A stretch of DNA of 64,000 bases from an uncultured Oscillibacter sp. (GTDB taxonomy: Bacteria; Bacillota; Clostridia; Oscillospirales; Oscillospiraceae), in the NCBI GenBank assembly GCA_910584995.1, contig CAJUDW010000002.1, positions 62,001-126,000 on the forward strand. Reading direction: 5' to 3'. The position numbers and the translations under genes are program-made. Shown one piece after another: positions 20,742-29,208 of this stretch (positions within the stretch are counted from its first letter, which is position 1; each line of letters opens with the position of its first letter). Under the pieces are notes generated by a model. The model did no database searches. It saw only the letters and a list, made by a program, of their open reading frames with translations, and was not told the DNA's origin.

Positions 20742-21629
20742 ATGGATCATCAGCGGCCTATCGTGGCCTTTCTCTATGATTTTGACAAAACCCTCTGTAC
20801 CACGGATATGCAGAATTATGCCTTCATCCCCAGCCTCGGCATGACACCCGCCTCCTTTTGGGCCCAGGCCAACGGCTTTGGCTGGGCCAACCATATGGAC
20901 GGCATCCTGGCCTATATGTACACCATGCTTCAGGAGGCCGAAAGGCGTGGGCGCCCCTTCACCCGGGCGGATTTGGTGGAAAAAGGACGGGATATCATCC
21001 TCTTCCCCGGTGTGGAAGAGTGGTTTGGCCGGATCAATGCCTTCGGCAGCAGCCAAGGGGTGCAGGTGGAGCATTATATCATCTCCTCCGGGCTCCGGGA
21101 AATTATTGAGGGCTCCTCCATCAGCAAGGAATTCCGGGAAATCTATGCCAGCGAATTTTATTATGATGAAAAGGGCGTGCCGGTCTGGCCCAAGCTGGCA
21201 GTCAATTTCACGGCAAAAACCCAGTTTGTCTACCGGATCAACAAGGGCGTCCTGGACGTATCCAACGACCACGATCTCAACGCCTCCATGCCGGACGACA
21301 GCAAACGGGTGCCCTTCACCAACATGATCTATGTGGGGGACGGCCTTTCGGACGTGCCCTGCATGAAGATGATGCGGGCATACGGCGGACAGGCTATTGC
21401 CGTCTACCAGGAGGAAAACCGTCAGGGGGTGGAAGATCTGCTGGTCAAAAGCCGGGTGGACTTCATCTTCCCGGCGGACTACAGGGAGGGCACTGCCCTG
21501 GATACCACGGTAAAGCATATTATCCAGAAAATGTCCATTACCGACTCCCTGGTAGAGGAAAACGCCCATCAGCTGCGGAGCATCGGCGGCGATGTACTGC
21601 CTAACCAGGTGCGGTTCCAGGATTTTTGA
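20742..21629 (+). CDS. HAD-superfamily phosphatase-like hydrolase
   Basis: The 295-residue cytosolic protein has the HAD motif I FLYDFDKTLCTTD, motif II in IISSGLRE, and motif IV IYVGDGLSDVPCM. The length and a large cap region (about 25-100) fit phosphoserine phosphatase-like HADs, but the substrate cannot be read from sequence. Its ribosome binding site (GGAGG, 20730-20734) directly follows the divIVA terminator, so it needs read-through or a hidden promoter. It converges on jag across a shared terminator. Confidence 0.85.
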   Translation: MDHQRPIVAFLYDFDKTLCTTDMQNYAFIPSLGMTPASFWAQANGFGWANHMDGILAYMYTMLQEAERRGRPFTRADLVEKGRDIILFPGVEEWFGRINAFGSSQGVQVEHYIISSGLREIIEGSSISKEFREIYASEFYYDEKGVPVWPKLAVNFTAKTQFVYRINKGVLDVSNDHDLNASMPDDSKRVPFTNMIYVGDGLSDVPCMKMMRAYGGQAIAVYQEENRQGVEDLLVKSRVDFIFPADYREGTALDTTVKHIIQKMSITDSLVEENAHQLRSIGGDVLPNQVRFQDF

Positions 21630-21667
21630 ATATCTGAAAGGCAAAGCAGAAAAAGGATGGAAACCCT

Positions 21668-21705
21668 TTGCCGCCTGCAGGCGGCAAACTTTTGCAAAGG
21701 GCTCT
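21668..21705 (+). repeat. Dispersed GC-hairpin repeat
   Basis: GCCGCCTGCAGGCGGC forms a perfect palindrome and is followed by AAACTTTTGCAAAGG. Related arrangements occur at 228-271, 468-512, 6487-6530 and, more degenerate, near 63310-63340. Confidence 0.45.
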
Positions 21706-21718
21706 TCCAACAACCTAA

Positions 21719-21750
21719 AAAAGCCGTCCGGGGTTTCCCGGACGGCTTTT
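21719..21750. terminator. Bidirectional terminator between the HAD gene and jag
   Basis: AAAAGCCGTCCGGG (21719-21732) and CCCGGACGGCTTTT (21737-21750) form a 14-bp perfect stem. It has A-runs and T-runs on both sides and serves the two convergent genes. Confidence 0.88.
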
Positions 21751-21794
21751 CAGATTTGGAACTGCTTATTCAAAACAGTTTTCCCGCATTTAGA

Positions 21795-22661
21795 TTATCC
21801 CTTGGCCCTGTCATAGGCCACAATCACCCGGCGGTTAGGCTCCGCACCGGTGGAATAAGTGGTCACACCGGGCACCTCCTGCAAGGCAGTGTGGATCACA
21901 TGGCGCTCGTAAGCGTTCATAGGCTCCAGGGTAACGCTGCGGCGGTACTTGACTACCTTTCCCGCCACCTTCCTGGCCAGATGCTGGAGGCTCTGCTCCC
22001 GCTTTTCCCGGTAACCCTCCGCATCCAACTGGACACGGACACGGCCGCCGCCGCTGCGGTTGACACAGTAGCTGGTCAGCTGCTGTATGGCATCCAGGGT
22101 TTCGCCCCGGCGGCCAATCAGCCCCCCCATGTTTTTGCCCTCCAGAATGACCTTATAGCGTCCTTTTTCCGGCTGGTAGACACGGATTTCCGCCTGGGCC
22201 TCCATGTGCCCCAGAAGGCCGGAGAGGAACGCGCGGATAGCCTGGGCCTTTTCGTCGTTCACTTCCTCACCCAGGTTTACGGGGACGGCAGCCGGTTCCT
22301 CCTTCTCCCTGGCAGCGGGTTTTTCCACCGGCTCTTCCCTCCGGACAGGCTCCGGCCTTTTGAGTTTCTCCACAGGCTTAGGCTTCTCCTGCCGTTCCCG
22401 GCGGGGATGCTCAGGCTTGGGAGGGACGGGTTTTTCAGGGGCAGGGGAAACAGTTTTGGGAACAGGCTTTGCCTCCTCCTCTTCCTCCGGTCCGTAGTAG
22501 ACGCGGATCTTGGCGGGGCAGCTGCCCAGGCCCAGGAAGCCGGATTTGGCCCGTTCCAGAACCTCAACGGACACGTCATCCCGATCCATATTCAACTGAC
22601 GAAGGGCGTTTTGAATGGCTTCGTCTTCCGATTTTCCCGTTACATCAATAAAGTCTCTCAT
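21795..22661 (-). CDS. jag: RNA-binding protein Jag (KhpB, SpoIIIJ-associated)
   Basis: The 288 residues show Jag_N (MRDFIDVTGKSEDEAIQNAL, ending SGFLGLG), a charged Pro/Lys/Glu linker (about 60-140), a KH domain with GRRGETLDAIQ, and a C-terminal R3H domain (SVTLEPMNAYERHVIH). It binds RNA with KhpA in other Firmicutes and affects division and envelope synthesis. It lies directly downstream of yidC, its usual partner, in the origin-side reverse operon. Confidence 0.95.
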   Translation of the reverse strand: MRDFIDVTGKSEDEAIQNALRQLNMDRDDVSVEVLERAKSGFLGLGSCPAKIRVYYGPEEEEEAKPVPKTVSPAPEKPVPPKPEHPRRERQEKPKPVEKLKRPEPVRREEPVEKPAAREKEEPAAVPVNLGEEVNDEKAQAIRAFLSGLLGHMEAQAEIRVYQPEKGRYKVILEGKNMGGLIGRRGETLDAIQQLTSYCVNRSGGGRVRVQLDAEGYREKREQSLQHLARKVAGKVVKYRRSVTLEPMNAYERHVIHTALQEVPGVTTYSTGAEPNRRVIVAYDRAKG

Positions 22662-22687
22662 AACGGCTCCTTATTTCCTCGTTTTCC

Positions 22688-23851
22688 TCAATTCTCGTCG
22701 CCATAGCGATTCGGCTTATAAGAACGGCCCCGGGCATAGGGCCTCTCCCCTACGCGGCCCGCCTCGGTGGTACTGGTGCCGGCCTTTTTGGCCTTGGCAG
22801 CCTTTGCCTCTTGGGCAGCCTGCTGTTTCTCCCGCAGGCTCTTCTTCTGGGCGGCCTGCTGCTTTTGCTGCTCCTGGAGAAGCTTGGCCTCCTCCTGCCG
22901 CCGTTTCCGGTCAGCCTCCCGGGCCTGGAACCGTTCGTCTTCCTCCGCCTGAATTTTTTTCGTATAGAACCGGCCCAAAATAGCCTCCTGGATAATGGCG
23001 AATACACTCTGGGCAATCCAGTACACACCCAAGGCGGCAGGCATGATAAAGCCAATCCACAGGCTCATCAGAGGCATCATCAGCATCATACTCTTGCTGG
23101 TGGCGGCTGCCGTACCTTCGGCCTGGCTGCCGGCCATTGAGACCTTGCTGAGCAGGAAACTCAAAAGAGCGGAAAGGACGGGGATCAGGATCAAACCCGC
23201 CAGTGCCCAGGTCACGCCGTCCTTCAAAGCGCCGAAGGCGTTTTGCGGCATGGCGGTCAGATCAATCCCCAGGAAATGATAATCCATATTCACCCAGTTG
23301 GGATGATCCGCCAGAAATTGCTGGACAGCAGGATCCCCGGTATGGGAGGAGATGTGCTGCAAAACCTCAATCTGGGCATAGACGCCGTCGGCCCCGTCTT
23401 TCATCGTACTCCAGGTAAGGCCCAGAGAGGAAACGACTTCCTTGGCCTTCTCAAAGACCTCCAGGTTAGCGGCCCGCCCGCCGAAGTTCATGAAGTAAAC
23501 GATAGGTTCCCTCACAATATAGTAAAGGGAGAACATGATAGGCATAGGCAGGAAACTCCAGAGGCACCCGCTCATGGGGTTGATACCCTCTTCCGCGTAG
23601 AACTTCTGGATTTCCTCGTTCATCTTCATCTGGTTATTGGCGTACTTTTTCTGAATCTCCTGGATTTTCCCGTTCATACGGTTCATCCGAATCATACTCT
23701 TCTTGGACTTCATCTGGAAGGGCAGCAGGATCAGCTTGATGACCAGGGTAAAGAGAATCAGCGACACGCCGTAAGAACCGGTAAGGTTATAAAAAAGCCT
23801 CAGCAGCGCCGCGAACGGGATACAAATGATGTATCCAATGGTTGAGAACAT
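22688..23851 (-). CDS. yidC: Membrane protein insertase YidC
   Basis: YidC inserts and folds membrane proteins with or without SecYEG. I set the start at ATG 23851 (MFSTIGYIICIPFAALLRLF) behind GGAGGAAAATCTT; an upstream in-frame extension lacks a site. About 387 residues, with five expected membrane segments including YGVSLILFTLVIKLILLPFQ. There is a charged coiled-coil-like cytoplasmic hairpin and a long Lys/Ala/Gln-rich C-terminal tail that could contact ribosomes. No lipoprotein signal is seen. Gene order rpmH-rnpA-yidD-yidC-jag is classical. Confidence 0.95.
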   Translation of the reverse strand: MFSTIGYIICIPFAALLRLFYNLTGSYGVSLILFTLVIKLILLPFQMKSKKSMIRMNRMNGKIQEIQKKYANNQMKMNEEIQKFYAEEGINPMSGCLWSFLPMPIMFSLYYIVREPIVYFMNFGGRAANLEVFEKAKEVVSSLGLTWSTMKDGADGVYAQIEVLQHISSHTGDPAVQQFLADHPNWVNMDYHFLGIDLTAMPQNAFGALKDGVTWALAGLILIPVLSALLSFLLSKVSMAGSQAEGTAAATSKSMMLMMPLMSLWIGFIMPAALGVYWIAQSVFAIIQEAILGRFYTKKIQAEEDERFQAREADRKRRQEEAKLLQEQQKQQAAQKKSLREKQQAAQEAKAAKAKKAGTSTTEAGRVGERPYARGRSYKPNRYGDEN

Positions 23852-23971
23852 AAGATTTTCCTCCGCAAGATTAGTCAGGCCTGTCCGCGTCAGACGGGAA
23901 CGCCGTTTCCGGACAAAGCCTAAGAGGGCCGCCTTTCCGGCGGGATAGGGCAAGCGCGGGGGACAGGGGCG

Positions 23972-24181
23972 TCAGGGCACAGGATCATACCCTCCCTTGT
24001 GAAAGGGGTTGCACCGCAGGATCCGCCGGAAGGCCAGCCAGCCGCCCTTCAAGGCGCCATACTTTTCAATGGCCTCCACAGCGTACTGGGAACAGGTGGG
24101 AATGTAGTTGCAGCACCTGGGACGGTAGGGGGATATGGCCCGCCGGTAAAAGCGTATCAGAGCCAGCAGAATATGCTTCAC
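23972..24181 (-). CDS. yidD: Membrane protein insertion efficiency factor YidD
   Basis: This 69-residue protein starts at GTG 24181, which overlaps the rnpA stop (GTGA) and has GGAGG upstream within rnpA. LIRFYRRAISPYRPRCCNYI, then PTCSQYAVEAIEKYG and GYDPVP are diagnostic of YidD, which assists YidC-dependent insertion. An upstream in-frame ATG would extend it into rnpA and is unlikely. Confidence 0.95.
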   Translation of the reverse strand: MKHILLALIRFYRRAISPYRPRCCNYIPTCSQYAVEAIEKYGALKGGWLAFRRILRCNPFHKGGYDPVP

Positions 24182-24522
24182 TGCTTGTCCTCCAAAAGAT
24201 CCAGCCTCCGGCACAGCCGCAGGAACGTGGCGTTCAGTTCCTTCCAGGGCATGGTAGCCGTTTTTGCCCGTGCCACCAGGATCACATCGTATCCCCTGCG
24301 GAGTTCCTGCCCATGGAGGCGAAACACCTCCCGCAGGCGGCGGCGGGCACGGTTCCGCACCACCGCGCAGCCCAGCTTGACAGAGGTGGTGATACCCAGC
24401 CGGTTGCGGCTCCTCCCGTTCTTCCGGCAGTAGATCACAAGGCCTCCGCCTGCCGCTGTGGCCCCCTTCTGGTATACCCTGCGGAACTCATAATTTTTTT
24501 TCAGCGTAACGGCTCGTTTCAT
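24178..24522 (-). CDS. rnpA: Ribonuclease P protein component
   Basis: RnpA binds RNase P RNA and helps it trim 5' leaders from tRNA precursors. The 114 residues start MKRAVTLKKNYEFRRVYQKG and include the RNR signature (AVVRNRARRRLREVFR). It is translationally coupled to yidD downstream. It is separated from rpmH by a 108-bp spacer with a nested inverted repeat. Confidence 0.96.
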   Translation of the reverse strand: MKRAVTLKKNYEFRRVYQKGATAAGGGLVIYCRKNGRSRNRLGITTSVKLGCAVVRNRARRRLREVFRLHGQELRRGYDVILVARAKTATMPWKELNATFLRLCRRLDLLEDKQ

Positions 24523-24542
24523 GGGGCCCCCCTGTCTTTCGG

Positions 24543-24618
24543 CACCTGAATGGGAAACTCTTTTAGGGACGGAGGAATCTTAAAAATTCCAACCGCCCCT
24601 TAAAACAGTGTTCAGGTG
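24543..24618 (-). other. Nested inverted repeat between rpmH and rnpA
   Basis: Three sets of arms nest: CACCTGAA (24543-24550) with TTCAGGTG (24611-24618), TTTTAGGGaCGG (24561-24572) with CCGcCCCTTAAAA (24593-24605), and GGAAT (24574-24578) with ATTCC (24586-24590). The transcript of this region would fold into one long irregular hairpin. It may be a processing site or a partial terminator that sets the L34:RnpA ratio. Confidence 0.55.
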
Positions 24619-24630
24619 TCTCCGCTCCAC

Positions 24631-24771
24631 TTAGTAGGAAAGGCGCGCGCGGCCCTTGGCCCGGCGGCGGGACAGAACCTTCCGGCCATTGGACGTGGCC
24701 ATCCGCTTGCGGAATCCATGGACCTTCTGACCGTGGAGTTTCTTGGGCTGATAGGTACGTTTGGTTGCCAT
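24631..24771 (-). CDS. rpmH: Large ribosomal subunit protein bL34
   Basis: This 46-residue highly basic protein runs from ATG 24771 to TAA at 24631. The sequence MATKRTYQPKKLHGQKVHGF is followed by RKRMATSNGRKVLSRRRAKG and RARLSY, the canonical bL34. An AGGAGG-like site (AGGAGGTGTCTC on the reverse strand) precedes it. It heads the reverse operon leaving the origin and has its own consensus promoter at 24906-24934. Confidence 0.97.
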   Translation of the reverse strand: MATKRTYQPKKLHGQKVHGFRKRMATSNGRKVLSRRRAKGRARLSY

Positions 24772-24905
24772 GCTTGAGACACCTCCTGTGCGCGGCCCGC
24801 CGGGGCGGGCGCGAAAATTCCAGCCGCCTCACCGGCGGCGCTTACTCGACATCCTCCGGGGGGAGGACGCAGTAAACATTTCAAGCGTTTTTTGACGCAA
24901 TGATT

Positions 24906-24934
24906 AGTATACAGGTTTTTTCAAAAGGTGTCAA
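24906..24934 (-). promoter_or_regulatory. rpmH promoter
   Basis: On the reverse strand TTGACA (24934-24929) and TATACT (24911-24906) have a 17-bp spacer. This is near-consensus for housekeeping sigma. Confidence 0.8.
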
Positions 24935-25077
24935 GAATAACTTGTGATTTCCCGGAAAATTGCCCTTTTTCCGGCATTTTCACATCGTTTTCAAAATATT
25001 GTGTTTTTTTGACGGAAAAAGACCATAAATATCTCCACAATCCGGTGGTTTTTTGTTGCTTAATATTAGAATAAGTA

Positions 25078-25106
25078 TTGCCTAATCTTTGCTTTTTTGC
25101 TATAAT
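25078..25106 (+). promoter_or_regulatory. dnaA promoter
   Basis: TTGCCT (25078-25083) and a perfect TATAAT (25101-25106) are spaced 17 bp, about 85 bp before the chosen dnaA start. Confidence 0.75.
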
Positions 25107-25192
25107 ATTTTTGTATTATTTTGTCCATTTTTCATAACCCCAACGCCGCCTCCCCCGGCGGCGGACCCTACCACAAGGAGGTGCCGTCTATT

Positions 25193-26506
25193 TTGAATTC
25201 CGTGAAAGACGTTTGGACAAACGTCCTTGGACATATGAAAAACGATCTATCTGAGACCACCATCAACACCTGGTTCGACGAACTGGAGGCGGTTGATATC
25301 CAGGGGAATACCCTTAGGCTCTACTGCACCAACGATTTCAAGAAAGGGTACGTGGAGTCCCTCTTTATGAAGAACATCAAGGCCGCCCTGAAGGACATCT
25401 TCTCCATGGATTTTGAAGTGGTCATCCTGGACGCCCCTGCTTACGAGGAACTCCAGGGGGCCGGGCAGAAACAGCAGAGGGACCGCTTTACCTCCGATGA
25501 GTTCACCTTTGAAACCTTCGTGGTAGGCCCCTCCAACAAGCTGGCCTATTCCGCCTCCATGTCGGTAGCGGAGCATCCCGCCCAAAATTACAACCCCCTT
25601 TTGATTTACGGCAATTCCGGCCTCGGCAAAACCCATCTGCTCTATTCCATTGCCAATGTCACCCGGAAAAAACGGCCTACCTCCAAAATCGTCTACATCA
25701 AGGGCGATGAGTTCATCAATGAATTCATCGAACTGGTCCGGGCAGGCCGGGGCGGCGAATTCCGATCCAAATACCGGGAAGCGGATCTGCTTCTGGTGGA
25801 CGACGTGCAGTTTGTGGCCGGTAAGGAGCAGGTGCAGAACGAATTCTTCCATACCTTCAACAACCTCTATGAGACCGGGCGGCAGATTGTGCTGACCTCC
25901 GACCGCCCCCCTTCCGAAATGACCCTGCTGGACGACCGGCTCCGTACCCGGTTTGAATGGGGCCTTCTGGCGGACATTGCGCCGCCTGAATTTGAGACCC
26001 GGGTAGCCATTGTAAAGAACAAAGCGGCCATCCTGGGGATGGAACTGCCGGACAACGTGGCCTTTACCATCGCCAACCGGGTCACTGCCAACGTCCGCCA
26101 GCTGGAGGGGACCGTCAACAAAATCCTGGCTTACAAGGATCTGCTGGGCAGCAGTGCCGACGAGGAGACCGTCAACCAGGCTATGCAGGACATCCTGAAC
26201 CGCACGGTAACGGCCCCCTCCCCCCAGAACATCCTGTCCTATATCGGCAAGCATTACTCCATTGAGGTGGATATCATCCGGGGCCAGCAGCGCATCCGTA
26301 ACGCCGTGGTGGCGCGGCAGGTGGCCATGTACCTGATCCGGAACATGACCCACCTCTCCCTGGACGACATCGGCAAGGAGTTTGACAACCGGGATCACTC
26401 CACCGTCCTCTACTCCATCCAGCAGGTGGAGAAGAAGATGAAAAAGGACCCCGTCTTTGCCGAAACCATCAAAGACATCAAAACCAACATCACTTCCCAA
26501 TCCTGA
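25193..26506 (+). CDS. dnaA: Chromosomal replication initiator DnaA
   Basis: DnaA binds boxes at oriC and opens the duplex. I chose TTG 25193 because AAGGAGGTG (25175-25183) is well placed. A TTG at 25121 is in frame but sits at the expected transcription start. About 437 residues: domain I (SVKDVWTNVLGHMKNDLSET), a short linker, AAA+ domain with Walker A GNSGLGKTH near residue 140 and LLVDDVQF, and a C-terminal HTH with DNRDHSTVLYSIQQVEKK for box recognition. The linker domain II is short. Confidence 0.98.
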   Translation: MNSVKDVWTNVLGHMKNDLSETTINTWFDELEAVDIQGNTLRLYCTNDFKKGYVESLFMKNIKAALKDIFSMDFEVVILDAPAYEELQGAGQKQQRDRFTSDEFTFETFVVGPSNKLAYSASMSVAEHPAQNYNPLLIYGNSGLGKTHLLYSIANVTRKKRPTSKIVYIKGDEFINEFIELVRAGRGGEFRSKYREADLLLVDDVQFVAGKEQVQNEFFHTFNNLYETGRQIVLTSDRPPSEMTLLDDRLRTRFEWGLLADIAPPEFETRVAIVKNKAAILGMELPDNVAFTIANRVTANVRQLEGTVNKILAYKDLLGSSADEETVNQAMQDILNRTVTAPSPQNILSYIGKHYSIEVDIIRGQQRIRNAVVARQVAMYLIRNMTHLSLDDIGKEFDNRDHSTVLYSIQQVEKKMKKDPVFAETIKDIKTNITSQS

Positions 26507-26744
26507 CATATTTCCACAGTCTTCTGTGGAAAAGGAAAACTTTCCTGTGGAATACCTGCCTTGCAAAAAGATGTGTGGAAAGATCCCGTTTTCCTCCACA
26601 ATCCCTGTTGAGCCGCTTTTCCCTGCCGCTGCAAGGTTTTTCCTCCTTTTCCACAGTTTTTCTCCCTACGTCTACTTTTTCTAAATCATTTGATCTTTTC
26701 TTTTCTTAAATAGACGACGTTTCGATAGAAAGGACGGCCGCCCT
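26507..26744. other. Replication origin oriC, DnaA-box cluster between dnaA and dnaN
   Basis: Six DnaA-box-like 9-mers lie in about 145 bp: ATTTCCACA (26510-26518), the reverse-strand forms TGTGGAAAA (26525-26533), TGTGGAATA (26546-26554) and TGTGGAAAG (26574-26582), TCCTCCACA (26592-26600) and TTTTCCACA (26647-26655). They share the CCACA core of TTATCCACA. An AT-rich tract at 26675-26710, flanked by CGTCTA and TAGACG, is a likely unwinding element just before dnaN. Confidence 0.85.
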
Positions 26745-27860
26745 ATGAAATTTTCCTGCGAAAAAGTCTTGCTGCAAAATGCGATCGCCGTTACCAGCCG
26801 CGCCGTGGCCCAAAAAAGTTCCATCCCCGCGCTGGAAGGGCTCCTGCTCCATGCCGACCACCAACTGACCATCTCCGGCTATAACATGCAGACCGGTATC
26901 CGTACCAAGGTATCCGCCGGCGTGGCGGAGGAAGGGGATGTGGTCCTCCACGCCCGTCTCTTCGGCGACATCATCCGCCGGATGCCCGACGACATTGTGA
27001 CCTTCAGCGTGGACGAGAAAAAGATCGTACACCTCAGCTGCGGGGACGCAAAATTTGATATCTCCGGCATTTCTGCCGACGATTACCCAGATCTCCCGGA
27101 GGTAGAGGATGAAAACAGCGTGTCCCTCCAACAGAAAACCCTGCGGGCCATGATCGAGGAAACAGCTTTCGCCGTATCCACCAATGAGAGCCGTCCTGTG
27201 CATACCGGCGCCCTATTCGAAATCCAGGGCCAGGAACTGACCATGGTGGCGGTGGACGGTTTCCGTCTGGCAGTTCGCCGGGAGAAGCTGGGCCAGTCTG
27301 CCTCCGCCGGGTTCTCCTTTGTGGCGCCCGGTTCCGCCCTGAACGAAGTCAAGAGCATTTGCAGTGATGTGGAAGATCCCGCCTCTGTTACGCTGGGCAA
27401 GCGGCACATTCTCTTTGAAGTGGGGGATACGGAACTGATCTGCCGCCGTCTGGAGGGGGAATTCCTGGATTACAAGAACGCCATCCCCCGGAAGAACCCC
27501 ATTACCGTCACAGGGGATGCCAAAGCGTTGATCGAGAGCATCGACCGGGTCTCCGTTGTGATCTCCGACAAACTGAAAAGCCCTGTCCGCTGTGTGTTTG
27601 ATCACAACAAGATCTTTTTCTCCGCGAAAACTGCCAACGGGGAAGCAAAGGACGTCTGCCCCATTGAAGGGGATGGGCAGGGCTTGGAGATCGGCTTCAA
27701 TAACCGTTATTTAATGGAGGCCCTCCGCTATGCTCCGGCGGATAAGGTAAAAATTGAATTGAACACCGGTGTATCCCCTGCCATCATCGTCCCTACGGAG
27801 GGTGAAGAGAACTTCCTGTATATGGTGCTCCCGGTGCGGCTGAAGGCCTCGGAGGGATGA
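26745..27860 (+). CDS. dnaN: DNA polymerase III subunit beta (sliding clamp)
   Basis: The 371-residue clamp forms a ring dimer that tethers polymerase to DNA. MKFSCEKVLLQNAIAVTSRA is a typical start, and the C-terminus ends YMVLPVRLKASEG, the usual VxPxR-type close. AGAAAGGA lies upstream of ATG 26745. The stop overlaps the next start (ATGATGA), so translation is coupled. Confidence 0.98.
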   Translation: MKFSCEKVLLQNAIAVTSRAVAQKSSIPALEGLLLHADHQLTISGYNMQTGIRTKVSAGVAEEGDVVLHARLFGDIIRRMPDDIVTFSVDEKKIVHLSCGDAKFDISGISADDYPDLPEVEDENSVSLQQKTLRAMIEETAFAVSTNESRPVHTGALFEIQGQELTMVAVDGFRLAVRREKLGQSASAGFSFVAPGSALNEVKSICSDVEDPASVTLGKRHILFEVGDTELICRRLEGEFLDYKNAIPRKNPITVTGDAKALIESIDRVSVVISDKLKSPVRCVFDHNKIFFSAKTANGEAKDVCPIEGDGQGLEIGFNNRYLMEALRYAPADKVKIELNTGVSPAIIVPTEGEENFLYMVLPVRLKASEG

Positions 27861-28075
27861 TGAAGACCATAGTCATTCAAACGGAATATATCAAATTGCA
27901 GGATCTGCTGAAATTCGCCAACTTGGTGGAGACCGGCGGCGCGGCCAAGGAGGCCGTCCAGGCGGGGAAAGTCCAGGTGAACGGGGAGGCCTGTACCCAG
28001 AGGGGAAAGAAAATCCGTCCTGGGGATCAGGTGCTCTTCGACGGGGAGATCCTTACGGTAGCTTATGCGGATTGA
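27857..28075 (+). CDS. S4-domain RNA-binding protein (YaaA/RlbA type)
   Basis: The 72-residue protein is almost entirely an S4 fold (IKLQDLLKFANLVETGGAAK, VQVNGEACTQRGKKIRPGD). It sits between dnaN and recF as in most Firmicutes, where it is called YaaA or RlbA. It overlaps both neighbours by a few bases, so it belongs to a tightly coupled dnaN-S4-recF unit. It probably binds ribosomal RNA. Confidence 0.9.
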   Translation: MMKTIVIQTEYIKLQDLLKFANLVETGGAAKEAVQAGKVQVNGEACTQRGKKIRPGDQVLFDGEILTVAYAD

Positions 28076-29171
28076 CAGTCTGGAACTGGAGGATTTCCGC
28101 AACTATGCCCGCCAGCGGGTGGAACTGGACCCGGACTGCAACGTGATTTTTGGAGAGAACGCCCAGGGGAAAACCAATCTTCTGGAGGCCGTGGTCTACC
28201 TTTCCCGGGGAAAATCCCCCCGGGCCAGGACTGACAGGGAGATGATCCGTTTCGATGCGCCTGCCGCCCGCATGGAGGCGGAGGTATTCTCCAGGGAGCG
28301 GGAGTTCCGTGTCCGGGTGGAACTGTACCGGGACAGGCGGCGGAAAATGTCCGTCAACCAGGTCTCCGCCAAAAGCGGGGCCGCTCTCAGCGACGTTTAC
28401 CAGACGGTGTTTTTCTGCCCGGAGGATCTATTCCTTATCCGGGAGGGGGCTGCTGCCCGCCGCCGGTTCTGTGATAATGCCCTCTGCCAGCTGCGGCCCC
28501 GGTATGCCGCCGCCCTGGCGGAATACCACAGGGCCTATGACCATAAAACCCGGATCCTGCGGGATGCGGAGGAACATCCCGGCCTTTTGGAGGCGCTGCC
28601 GGAATTCAATGAACAGTTGATTCGCTTTGGCGCCGTCCTTATCCACTACCGCCAGCAGTTCGCGGTAAAACTCAGCCAATACGCCGCAATCCACCACCTG
28701 GAGTGCTCTGGCGGGCGGGAACGGCTGGAAGTGGGGTATCAGACGGTGAAAACCGTAACGGATCCCGCAGCCGGCACGGCGGCCATTTCGGAACAGCTGC
28801 GGGAACATATGGAAGCCCATCAGGTGGCAGAACGGGCCTCCCGGCTGTGCCTCTCCGGGCCTCATAAAGACGATTTGTCCATTACTATTGACGGGCGGGA
28901 AGCAAAGCAGTTCGCCTCCCAGGGGCAGGTGCGGACAGCAGCCCTGGCCCTGAAGCTGGCGGAACGGGAGATCTACCGGAACGTCACTGGGGAGTACCCG
29001 GTACTGCTGCTGGACGATGTGCTCAGCGAATTGGATCCGCGGAGGCAGGAGTTTGTTTTAAACCGCATTGCCGGAGGGCAGGTGCTGATCACCTGCTGTG
29101 AGGACGACCGGCTCCCCAGGCTTCTGGGCGGGCGGGTATTTCACGTGAGGCAGGGAGCCGTGGAGGGATAA
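28065..29171 (+). CDS. recF: DNA replication/repair protein RecF
   Basis: RecF helps load RecA at gapped DNA with RecO and RecR. The 368 residues contain Walker A GENAQGKTNLLEA, the ABC-type signature SQGQVRTAALALKLAE, and Walker B LLLDDVLSELD. It starts at ATG 28065 inside the preceding gene. Confidence 0.97.
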   Translation: MRIDSLELEDFRNYARQRVELDPDCNVIFGENAQGKTNLLEAVVYLSRGKSPRARTDREMIRFDAPAARMEAEVFSREREFRVRVELYRDRRRKMSVNQVSAKSGAALSDVYQTVFFCPEDLFLIREGAAARRRFCDNALCQLRPRYAAALAEYHRAYDHKTRILRDAEEHPGLLEALPEFNEQLIRFGAVLIHYRQQFAVKLSQYAAIHHLECSGGRERLEVGYQTVKTVTDPAAGTAAISEQLREHMEAHQVAERASRLCLSGPHKDDLSITIDGREAKQFASQGQVRTAALALKLAEREIYRNVTGEYPVLLLDDVLSELDPRRQEFVLNRIAGGQVLITCCEDDRLPRLLGGRVFHVRQGAVEG

Positions 29172-29208
29172 ATTTCCTGATAAAAAGGATAAAATGGAAG
29201 GAGGATCC

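Larger units (their letters stand above)
24772..25192. other. rpmH-dnaA divergent intergenic region
   Basis: This 420-bp gene-free stretch, strongly AT-rich from about 24890 to 25135, holds the rpmH promoter (reverse) and the dnaA promoter (forward). Only one weak DnaA-box-like element (ATCTCCACA near 25031) was found. In Bacillus this interval is part of a bipartite origin, but here the box cluster is on the other side of dnaA. Confidence 0.6.
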
